Of a stretch of 6,288 bases of DNA, positions 1 through 5,992 are shown in pieces. Position numbers and translations under genes: made by a program. This DNA comes from an uncultured Planctomycetaceae bacterium (lineage in GTDB: Bacteria; Planctomycetota; Planctomycetia; Pirellulales; JACPPG01). Each line of letters opens with the position of its first letter. The stretch's first letter is position 1. The DNA lies in the NCBI GenBank assembly GCA_945957305.1, contig CAMFLN010000209.1, forward strand, positions 1 through 6,288. Reading direction: 5' to 3'. The notes beneath the pieces were generated by a model. That model saw only the letters and a program-made list of their open reading frames with translations, was not told the origin of the DNA and searched no databases.

Positions 1-1069
1 AGCCTGGCCGGTCGGGCACGGTTACTAAGGGACCTCGAATGAGAATCGGCTCGCGGGCGATCGAGAATTCGTGGTAGTCAAGCCCTAGCATGTCGCCCGG
101 ATATTGTTCGACCTGGATGGCCGGGCACGCCACGACCAAGTGCCCCATCGCGGCGGTGCCGATGTCCCATTCGAGATTCGAACCAATCGATGCTGCCAAG
201 CCATGCCTGGCGGCAAACTCCGCAATCCGCCGCGCCTTCGCAATGCCGGCGTTCTTGCCGGGATAGACGCTGATCACATCGCAACATTGGTTGCGCACGA
301 GCTCTTGCGCATGCACGAAATTAAAGCAAATGTCGTCCGCCATGACCGGCGGCGTCGTTTCGCGCCGCACCCGCGCAAGCGCCGAGTAATCGCCATCGGG
401 CGTCGGCTGCTCGACGAGGGATAAACCGCAATCGTCGAGCGCGCGAATGCAATCGATCGCGGTCTCCGCGGTCCAACCGCAGTTCGCATCGATCACCAGT
501 TGCACGTCGGGCCCTGCTGCCGCGCGCACGGCACGTACTCGGGCGATGTCAGCCACGGGCGGTCCGCCAACTTTGACCTTCAGTGTTGTGAAGCCCGCCG
601 CCACAAGTTCATGAGCGCGCCGCGCCGCCTGATCGGGTTCGTACGCACCCAGCGAGAATCGGCAGCGAATTTCGCGCGAACGGTGGGTATCGCTTAGCAG
701 TTCATACACAGGCTGGCCAGCTTGACGTCCTTGCAAGTCCCAGCAAGCCATTTCGATCGCCGACTTGGCGAACCAATTATGTACGCAGGCCTGGTCCATG
801 CGCTGTTCGATCGCGGCGATGTCGGCCGGATCCAGACCGATCAATCGTGGGGCCAACAACCGATCAATGACCGCCTGCGCGCCCCAGACGGTTTCACCGC
901 TCCAGCGGGGCGTGACCGTAGCTTCGCCCACACCCTCGAGCCCCACGTCAGTGCCCAAACGCACGATCAGGAACTCCGAGACCTCGTGCCGCCCCAGGGC
1001 CGAAATCATGCGCCGCTCGGGCTTGAGGGGGATTCGGACAGGAAATGTTTCGAAGTGGGTGATTTTCAT
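1..1069 (-). CDS. Enolase-superfamily enzyme, muconate-lactonizing (MLE) subgroup; C-terminus cut by left edge
   Basis: Reading the minus strand from the ATG at 1069 gives 356 codons without a stop to the window edge, so only the C-terminal end is missing (family members are usually 360-380 residues). The N-terminal capping domain is about residues 1-125 and the barrel follows. Catalytic elements of the MLE subgroup are all visible: a KVKVG motif (K164, K166) as one acid/base lysine, Mg2+ ligands D194 (in DAN), E220 (in EQP) and D245, and the opposite lysine K272 (in GKNAG), then SNLE ending at E300. Spacings between the three metal ligands match those I recall for Pseudomonas muconate cycloisomerase (198/224/249). 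Such enzymes abstract a proton alpha to a carboxylate; substrates include muconolactone, dipeptides, N-acylamino acids and the MenC substrate. Nothing here picks one, so no symbol is given. No Shine-Dalgarno is evident upstream. It is transcribed divergently from the ceramidase-like gene. Confidence 0.9.
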   Translation of the reverse strand, partial: MKITHFETFPVRIPLKPERRMISALGRHEVSEFLIVRLGTDVGLEGVGEATVTPRWSGETVWGAQAVIDRLLAPRLIGLDPADIAAIEQRMDQACVHNWFAKSAIEMACWDLQGRQAGQPVYELLSDTHRSREIRCRFSLGAYEPDQAARRAHELVAAGFTTLKVKVGGPPVADIARVRAVRAAAGPDVQLVIDANCGWTAETAIDCIRALDDCGLSLVEQPTPDGDYSALARVRRETTPPVMADDICFNFVHAQELVRNQCCDVISVYPGKNAGIAKARRIAEFAARHGLAASIGSNLEWDIGTAAMGHLVVACPAIQVEQYPGDMLGLDYHEFSIAREPILIRGPLVTVPDRPG

Positions 1070-1222
1070 GCGCGTGTTACGCCACTTTCTGACTAAGGCG
1101 ATGCCAATAAACCATTTCCCTTGCCGGCTCTCATTCTGTGTCCGGCGAGAGCGGATTATATTGGATCGAGAAAACCATGCCTCCATTAGCGCGATTGATT
1201 CGCAGAAGTCGGAAGTTCCTGG
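1070..1222. promoter_or_regulatory. Divergent intergenic region with possible plus-strand promoter and inverted repeat
   Basis: This 153-bp gap lies between two divergent genes and must hold both promoters. On the plus strand TATATT at 1157-1162 is one base from the sigma-70 -10 consensus and sits about 60 bp before the ATG at 1223, but no good -35 box lies 17 bp upstream. Just upstream is an inverted repeat, GCTCTC (1127-1132) and GAGAGC (1147-1152), with a 14-base spacer; a nested GCCGG (1123-1127) and CCGGC (1142-1146) also pair. Either could be an operator or a leader hairpin. I see no convincing promoter for the minus-strand gene. Promoter rules for this organism are unknown, so this is tentative. 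Confidence 0.35.
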
Positions 1223-2578
1223 ATGTCCCTTTCCGCCGGTGTCGCGCGCACGACCATCACCCCGTTCTGGGGCGTCGAGCTGACAGGCTGGGGCTATTAC
1301 ATCGAGCGCCGCTGGCGGCAGGTTCATGACGATCTGCACGCGACGGCCTTGGTGATCGACGATGGCGAGCGCAAGGCCGCGATTGTAACCCTCGATCTCA
1401 TGGTGATCGACGATCGTTTCACACAAATCACACGGCAGCGCATCGCGGAGGAAACAGGCATTCCTCCCACGAGCATCTTGTTGACCTGCTCGCACAGCCA
1501 CAATGCTCCGGCCGCCGGGGGCCTGCGTGGCGTCGGCGCCTGTGACCCGGCTTACGAAGATTGGGCGAGCCGACAGGCCGCGACAGCCGCCATACTCGCG
1601 GCGCAAAGCTGTCTGCCCGTGCGTGCTTCAATAGGTCATGAAGAACTAACCGGACTGACCTACAATCGCACGCGCGACGCGGGACCAGTTGATACACGAT
1701 TAACGGTGTTGAGTCTGACGCAGGCAGACGGCACTCCGCTGGCGATCATGGTGAATTTTCAGGCGCATCCCTGCGTGCATACGATCTTGCGCCCTTTCGA
1801 CGTGACGCGCGACGTGCCTGGCGAAGTATGCGATGTTCTCGAAGCCGCGCTCCCCGGCGTGACGGCGTTTTATATTCAAGGAGCGTGTGGCGATGTCAAT
1901 TTCCACGCTGAATACTCGGCGCCGGCACGCTGTCATGAGCCAGCGCGTAAGGTTGCCGCCGCGGCGCTCGGCTGTCACAAACGGGCGCACGAGGTAACCA
2001 GTCCGCGGGTCGCCGCGCTTGCAGAACGAGTCAAGGTCCCCACACGGCGCTGGACGCCCGCAGAAATTGACGCCGATCGGCGCGAAGCGGAACATCGCCT
2101 GGCGACCGGAGATATTGCCGGCTGGCGCGCAGGGATCGGGCGTGTCATGACTAATCGGCCGGACGACATGGTCGCCCGACACGGCGGCGATGAAGCCAAG
2201 GCCGTGCAGGCGATGGCGCGCTTCAACGTCGAATGGACGAGCCTGATGATGGAAGACTTCGCCGAGAGGCCCGAATGGCTCGAGACCGAAGTGCAGGCCG
2301 TGCGTCTGGGAGAACTGTCGCTCGTGGCAAATGCGTCGGAGTTCTTTTCGAGCCTCGCGCTGGACGTACGCCAGCGGCTGCAGCCGCGCGAAGTGATGCT
2401 GGCCTGTTACGCGAACGGCCGCATGGGCTACATGCCTGATGCTCATGATGTGGACCGTCGCACGTATGCCGCTTATCAATCGCCTAAGTATTGCAATCAG
2501 TTTCCTTTCACGGCCGAGTCGGGGCCGGCGCTGTGTGATGCGATGGTGCGAGTCGTAGAACGCTGCAGCGAGATCTAG
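1223..2578 (+). CDS. Neutral/alkaline non-lysosomal ceramidase-like protein (probable metal-dependent hydrolase)
   Basis: The 451-residue product resembles the N-terminal zinc domain of neutral ceramidases, which cleave the amide bond of ceramide. Visible family landmarks: an HSH motif (H91, H93) after a hydrophobic strand, as in the THTH of ceramidases; NFQAHP with H182; QGACGDVNF at 219-227; NASE with E373; and GYMP with Y403. By analogy H91 or H93, H182, E373 and Y403 would bind zinc. The GDVSPN motif that carries the nucleophilic Ser of true ceramidases reads GDVNFH, with N226 in place of Ser. There is no signal peptide or membrane segment, so it is probably cytosolic, unlike secreted ceramidases, and it lacks their C-terminal domain. 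An in-frame TGA at 1196 leaves the ATG at 1223 as the only plausible start; GGAAG at 1211-1215 is a modest ribosome site. The true substrate is unknown; an amide or ester other than ceramide is likely. Confidence 0.85.
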   Translation: MSLSAGVARTTITPFWGVELTGWGYYIERRWRQVHDDLHATALVIDDGERKAAIVTLDLMVIDDRFTQITRQRIAEETGIPPTSILLTCSHSHNAPAAGGLRGVGACDPAYEDWASRQAATAAILAAQSCLPVRASIGHEELTGLTYNRTRDAGPVDTRLTVLSLTQADGTPLAIMVNFQAHPCVHTILRPFDVTRDVPGEVCDVLEAALPGVTAFYIQGACGDVNFHAEYSAPARCHEPARKVAAAALGCHKRAHEVTSPRVAALAERVKVPTRRWTPAEIDADRREAEHRLATGDIAGWRAGIGRVMTNRPDDMVARHGGDEAKAVQAMARFNVEWTSLMMEDFAERPEWLETEVQAVRLGELSLVANASEFFSSLALDVRQRLQPREVMLACYANGRMGYMPDAHDVDRRTYAAYQSPKYCNQFPFTAESGPALCDAMVRVVERCSEI

Positions 2579-2589
2579 AACAGTGGTGC

Positions 2590-2602
2590 GAGGTGGAGTC
2601 CC
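2590..2602 (+). promoter_or_regulatory. Ribosome binding site that fixes the GTG start of the methyltransferase gene
   Basis: GAGG at 2590-2593 lies 9 bases before the GTG at 2603, and a second GGAG at 2595-2598 lies 4 bases before it. No ATG is in frame between the preceding stop (TAG at 2576) and this GTG. The next in-frame ATG is at codon 44, inside the conserved N-terminal domain. GTG is therefore the best start. Confidence 0.6.
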
Positions 2603-3400
2603 GTGGCGGAGTTGACCATTTCCAGCGTGAAAAACCCGCGAGTGCAGGCCGCCGCGCGCCTGCGTGAGCGCCGTCACCGCGACCGGCAGGGCCAGATACT
2701 TATCGATGGGGCACGGGAATTGGCGCGGGCCATGGACGCTGGGGTCGAGTTGGTCGACGTGTTTATCAACCAGCAGCAGGCGAGTGACGCCGTGCGGTCT
2801 TTGCAGGCGCGGTTGCAAGGTTTAGGGACGGCAGTCTTTTCGGTGACACCCCATGTGTTCGAGAAGCTGGCTTACGGTGATCGCGCCGAGGGGATCGTGG
2901 CCGTGGCCCGCCCGCCGCGATCCACGCTGGCCGATCTGCAATTGCCGGGCTGCCCCTTGGTGGCGGTTCTCGAACGTTGCGAAAAGCCCGGCAACCTGGG
3001 AGCGGTCTTGCGGAGCGCCGATGCCGCGGGCGTCTCGGCCGTGATCGTGGCTGACCCGGCGACTGACCTGTTCAATCCGAATGCCATTCGCGCCAGCATG
3101 GGAACGATCTTTTCCTTACCGGTGGCGCAGGGTAATACAGCCGAAACCCTGGCATTTCTTATCGATCGCCGACTGGCAATCGTGGCCGCTCGCGTCGATG
3201 CCACGCGCGATTACACCGAGATCGATTTTCGCCGCCCTACGGCCCTCGTACTGGGCAGCGAAGCCAATGGTCTATCCGCAGCCTGGCGTCGGGATGACGT
3301 CACGGCAATCAAGCTGCCGATGTGCGGTGTGGCCGACAGTCTGAATGTCTCGGCCACGGCCGCGGTACTGTTTTACGAGGCTCTGCGGCAACGGCGGTAA
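2603..3400 (+). CDS. SpoU/TrmH-family RNA 2'-O-ribose methyltransferase
   Basis: This 265-residue protein transfers methyl from S-adenosylmethionine to a ribose 2'-OH in rRNA or tRNA. The N-terminal part (about 1-105) looks like the substrate-binding domain of RlmB/TsnR-type enzymes, opening with SVKNPRVQ and LIDGARE. The C-terminal part is the knotted SPOUT domain with its three motifs: motif 1 EKPGNLGAVLRSAD (127-140) with N131 and R137; motif 2 LVLGSEANGL (215-224) with E220; motif 3 KLPMCGVADSLNVS (237-250) with S246, L247 and N248. Motif 2 has Ala where many relatives have Gly (GSEGxGL), a tolerated variant. Length is normal. It follows the ceramidase-like gene by 24 bp and is probably co-transcribed with it. 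Which RNA nucleotide is modified (RlmB-like G2251 or another) cannot be decided from sequence alone, so no symbol is given. Confidence 0.93.
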   Translation: MAELTISSVKNPRVQAAARLRERRHRDRQGQILIDGARELARAMDAGVELVDVFINQQQASDAVRSLQARLQGLGTAVFSVTPHVFEKLAYGDRAEGIVAVARPPRSTLADLQLPGCPLVAVLERCEKPGNLGAVLRSADAAGVSAVIVADPATDLFNPNAIRASMGTIFSLPVAQGNTAETLAFLIDRRLAIVAARVDATRDYTEIDFRRPTALVLGSEANGLSAAWRRDDVTAIKLPMCGVADSLNVSATAAVLFYEALRQRR

Positions 3401-3420
3401 ACGCTCCTCACCGAGAGCGT
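3401..3420 (+). terminator. Hairpin directly after the methyltransferase stop codon; possible terminator
   Basis: ACGCTC (3401-3406) and GAGCGT (3415-3420) form a perfect 6-bp stem with an 8-base loop, starting on the base after the TAA. No T-run follows it, so it is not a canonical intrinsic terminator; it could instead protect the 3' end of the transcript. Confidence 0.35.
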
Positions 3421-3601
3421 CAGCAAGCCTGTCCCCCGCCCAGAAACAAACTCCGGGCACTTGCACGCCGTTTCTGCGCAAAGCACGAAGCAGCGATTGC
3501 CGATATTTCAAGCGGTGGTTTTCGTGCGGCAGCGCGGCCTGGGGACGCCTTCGAACCGAAGGGCCGCCTCGCTCATGGCAGTTTGTGAACCGTTTTTTTT
3601 G
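3401..3601. other. Convergent intergenic region without a recognisable gene
   Basis: This 201-bp gap separates the ends of two convergent genes. Besides the hairpin at its left end it holds a second perfect stem, CCTTCG (3548-3553) and CGAAGG (3557-3562), with a 3-base loop, and a run of eight T at 3593-3600, one base from the glnT stop. No stem immediately precedes the T-run on the plus strand, and no T-run follows either stem, so termination here is not clearly of the classical type. Short open frames crossing it lack start context and any family resemblance. I see no gene, tRNA or repeat array. Confidence 0.5.
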
Positions 3602-4900
3602 TCAGCAATCGAGCGTGTGTTCGAGTTCCCAGGGGCAGACATGGCTCGCATAGTCACGCCACTGGGCGCGTTTGAGCTTGAGGAAGGAATCGCAGAAAGC
3701 CGCCCCGAGCCCGTTACGCATGACATCGCTCGCAGCAAACGTACGCAGTGCATCAAGCAAGTTGTCAGGCAACGTCCGCAGCGAATCGGCGGCCGCGATG
3801 TCGCGGTAGATGTTGCTGTCGCAGCGTTTGCCGGGATCGCGCCGCTGCGAGATGCCGTCCAGGCCTGCTTCGAGAATTCCGGCGGTCAGAAGGTACGGAT
3901 TGGCGGCGCCATCGGGCAGTCGCAGCTCGAACCGTCCCGGCGCGGGAATACGAATCATGTGCGTGCGGTTATTCCCGGCGTAGCTGATGACGTTCGGACT
4001 CCAGGTTGCCCCGGAACTGGTCACCGGCGCGTTGATGCGGCGATAGGAGTTCACCGTGGGATTGGTCAGCGCGCAGAGCGCTTCGGCCGAATGTAGTACG
4101 CCGCCGAGAAACGAATAGCCAAGCGGCGAGAGGCCCACATCATCCGTCGAGCTTTCAAACAGGTTCGTTCCCTGCTCGCGATCCCACAAGGACAGATGAA
4201 CGTGGCAGCCATTCCCGGTCAGGTGATCAAACGGCTTGGGCATGAAAGTGGCCCGCATCCCATGTTTTTCGGCCAGGGATTTGACCAGGTATTTGAAGAA
4301 AGCCTGGCGATCGGCGGTTTCGAGCGCGTTTGCATACATCCAATTGATTTCAAACTGCCCCACGGCGTCCTCGTGATCGCACTGATAGGGCTTCCATCCC
4401 AAGCCAATCAGGCAATCACAAATCTCAGCGATCAAGTCGTAGCGACGCACCAGGGCCTGCTGGTCGTAGCACGGCTTGGTTTGCGAGTCGCGCGGGTCAG
4501 CAATCGTGCGACCGTCGATCGAGAGCACGAAGAATTCGCATTCCACGCCGGTCCGCAGCTCGAAACCTTGTCGCTGGAGTTTGGCCAGCGATTGCTTTAA
4601 AACGTTCCGCGGCGCTTGGGGAAGCGGCTCGCCGCCAGAGTACAAGTCGGCCGCGAGCCAGCCGATCTCGGGTTTCCAGGGCAATTGCACCAGGCTTTCC
4701 GGGGCAGGTATGGCAAACAGATCGGCGTCAGCCGGAGACATGTCGAGCCAGGTGGCAAACCCGGCAAAGCCCGCTCCGGTTTCGCACACCTCGTCGATGG
4801 CCGCGGCCGGCACGAGCTTGGCCCGCTGCGTGCCGAACAAGTCGGAGAAGGAGACGAGAAAGTACTTGATTCCCAGTTCTTTGGCCTGTTGCGCGAGCAT
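3602..4900 (-). CDS. glnT: Type III (GlnT-type) glutamine synthetase family protein
   Basis: The 432-residue product joins an amine (ammonia, or methylamine in the related GmaS enzymes) to the gamma-carboxyl of glutamate using ATP. The N-terminal beta-grasp region is about residues 1-100, with FSDLFGTQRAK and the GAGFAGFATWLDM stretch typical of GlnT. Catalytic landmarks follow in order: metal ligands E120 and E122 (VECEF), E177 (DHED), E184 (QFE), H233 (GNGCH), the glutamate-site segment NPTVNSYRR (280-288, R287), R312 and R317 (NRTHMIRIP), and E325 and R327 (RFELRLPDG). It is shorter than GlnA type I (about 470). Y365 in SNIYRD falls near the place of the type I adenylylation tyrosine. It is last in a minus-strand series, 66 bp after the alpha/beta hydrolase gene. 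Distinguishing glutamine from gamma-glutamylmethylamide or another gamma-glutamylamide as product needs assay; being outside an obvious nitrogen operon, it is probably not the housekeeping GlnA. Confidence 0.9.
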   Translation of the reverse strand: MLAQQAKELGIKYFLVSFSDLFGTQRAKLVPAAAIDEVCETGAGFAGFATWLDMSPADADLFAIPAPESLVQLPWKPEIGWLAADLYSGGEPLPQAPRNVLKQSLAKLQRQGFELRTGVECEFFVLSIDGRTIADPRDSQTKPCYDQQALVRRYDLIAEICDCLIGLGWKPYQCDHEDAVGQFEINWMYANALETADRQAFFKYLVKSLAEKHGMRATFMPKPFDHLTGNGCHVHLSLWDREQGTNLFESSTDDVGLSPLGYSFLGGVLHSAEALCALTNPTVNSYRRINAPVTSSGATWSPNVISYAGNNRTHMIRIPAPGRFELRLPDGAANPYLLTAGILEAGLDGISQRRDPGKRCDSNIYRDIAAADSLRTLPDNLLDALRTFAASDVMRNGLGAAFCDSFLKLKRAQWRDYASHVCPWELEHTLDC

Positions 4901-4913
4901 AGTCGGAGACCTC
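4901..4913 (-). promoter_or_regulatory. Ribosome binding site of glnT
   Basis: On the minus strand GAGG (complement of 4910-4913) lies 9 bases before the ATG at 4900. It supports this start, which gives the N-terminus expected for GlnT-type proteins. The 66-bp gap to the upstream gene contains no other recognisable signal. Confidence 0.5.
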
Positions 4914-4966
4914 GCTGCGCCGACGAAGATGCATCCACGACGCGGTAACGCGCTCGCGGGCCGTCG

Positions 4967-5971
4967 TTAGGCGCCAAGCAACTTGGCGACGGCCGCTTTG
5001 ATGAATGCTTCGTCGGCAGGGTTCTTCTGGGGATTACCGGCGCGGTGTCCCCAGATCGATGGAATGGCACAAAACTGGGCGTGCGGTATATGGCGACTTT
5101 CGGCCAGGGCGTCTTCGGCCGTGAAATACAAATCCGTGGCGCTGGGCATGACGAGCGTGCGGGCCGTGATCGACGAAAGTGCGGCGGGCAGGTCGCCGTG
5201 AAATTGTTCGTTGTCGCTAATGTCGGACTGCCGCCACGTGTCAATCATCGACAGCAGGTTTCCGGCATCGCGGCGGAGAAAGCTGGCTTCCCAATCGCGC
5301 ACCAGAAAATCTTCGAGCGACGCGAAACCCAGGTCGAGGTAAATCTGCTCGCGATAGAAGGCCTGCGACAGCGCCCAGCCGGAATAGACTCGCCCCATGG
5401 CCCGCAGGCCGCGCTCGGGTTTGGCCGTGAAACGCGTGCCGTTCCACGCGGGGTCGCCCGTCAAGGCGGCTTTGATCCCCTCGAGAAACACGATGTTGTG
5501 TAGCGATGTCTTAGCCGAGGTGCATAGAGCCGCGATGCGCTCCACGCGGTCCGGGTAGAGGGCGCCCCAGTGCAACGCCTGTTGCCCTCCCATCGACCAA
5601 CCGTAGACCAGGGCCAAACGCTTGATGCCGAAAACTTCGTCCAACAATCTTCGCTGGGCGACGACGTTGTCGACGTGCGTGAAGACAGGGAACGGCCGGT
5701 CGTTCCACGCGTCCCCCAAATTGCTCGGCGAAGTCGACAGCCCATTGCCGAACATGTTGACGATGATGACGAAGTACCGCGTCGGGTCCAGAATGCGCCC
5801 CGGCGCGACCAGCCATTCGATATCTGGATGTTGCGCGCCGTATGACGTGGGATAGAGGATCGCGTTCGACTTCGTCGCATCCAGCCGGCCATAAGTTTGA
5901 TACGCCAAGCGGGCTTGCGGCAACGTCTGCCCCCGCTGCAAAGCGAACTCTGAGAGCTCAAAAATTTCCAT
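4967..5971 (-). CDS. Alpha/beta hydrolase, homoserine O-acetyltransferase (MetX)-like
   Basis: The 334-residue product has the alpha/beta-hydrolase fold of the MetX family. The nucleophile elbow is GWSMGG (124-129, S126), with D280 in ATDLYF and H309 in WGHRAGNP completing a likely Ser-Asp-His triad. Other family landmarks are YQTYG (24-28), VNMFGNGLSTSPSN (71-84), and a cap region at about 160-255 including VFLEGIKAAL and YSGWALSQAF. It differs from true MetX: it is shorter (MetX is about 370-380), and GHRAG replaces the usual GHDAF near the catalytic His. It more resembles a group of bacterial hydrolases often labelled homoserine acetyltransferase by homology alone. It may be an acyltransferase or hydrolase for another substrate, so metX is not used. 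No signal peptide is seen. It lies 21 bp after the desaturase gene and 66 bp before glnT, so an operon is likely. Upstream Shine-Dalgarno is weak (GAGA about 7 bases before the ATG). Confidence 0.85.
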   Translation of the reverse strand: MEIFELSEFALQRGQTLPQARLAYQTYGRLDATKSNAILYPTSYGAQHPDIEWLVAPGRILDPTRYFVIIVNMFGNGLSTSPSNLGDAWNDRPFPVFTHVDNVVAQRRLLDEVFGIKRLALVYGWSMGGQQALHWGALYPDRVERIAALCTSAKTSLHNIVFLEGIKAALTGDPAWNGTRFTAKPERGLRAMGRVYSGWALSQAFYREQIYLDLGFASLEDFLVRDWEASFLRRDAGNLLSMIDTWRQSDISDNEQFHGDLPAALSSITARTLVMPSATDLYFTAEDALAESRHIPHAQFCAIPSIWGHRAGNPQKNPADEAFIKAAVAKLLGA

Positions 5972-5992
5972 CGCGATTCTCGAAACGTCGCT

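Noticed and set aside
722..1283. Plus-strand open frames near the left part of the window (722-1096 and 765-1283)
   Set aside because: They are antisense to the enolase-superfamily gene, whose conserved residues run through the same bases in the minus strand.
1700..2818. Long minus-strand open frame of 372 codons lying opposite the ceramidase-like gene and the start of the methyltransferase gene
   Set aside because: It overlaps two well-supported genes, its product is rich in Arg and His with no family motif, and long antisense frames are common in GC-rich DNA.
3593..3600. T8 run as an intrinsic terminator for the plus-strand operon
   Set aside because: No stable GC-rich stem directly precedes it; the sequence before it forms at best a 3-4 bp stem.
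3461..4096. Plus-strand open frame of 211 codons overlapping the end of glnT
   Set aside because: Most of it is antisense to catalytic parts of GlnT, with no recognisable domain and no ribosome site.
4597..5244. Minus-strand open frame of 215 codons bridging the hydrolase and glnT genes
   Set aside because: It is the same strand in another frame; the composition is rich in Ser, Pro and Arg and both genes it overlaps have clear family motifs.
4967..5971. Annotation as metX and a methionine biosynthesis role
   Set aside because: Length and the residues around the catalytic His differ from true MetX, and there is no sulfur or methionine gene in the window.
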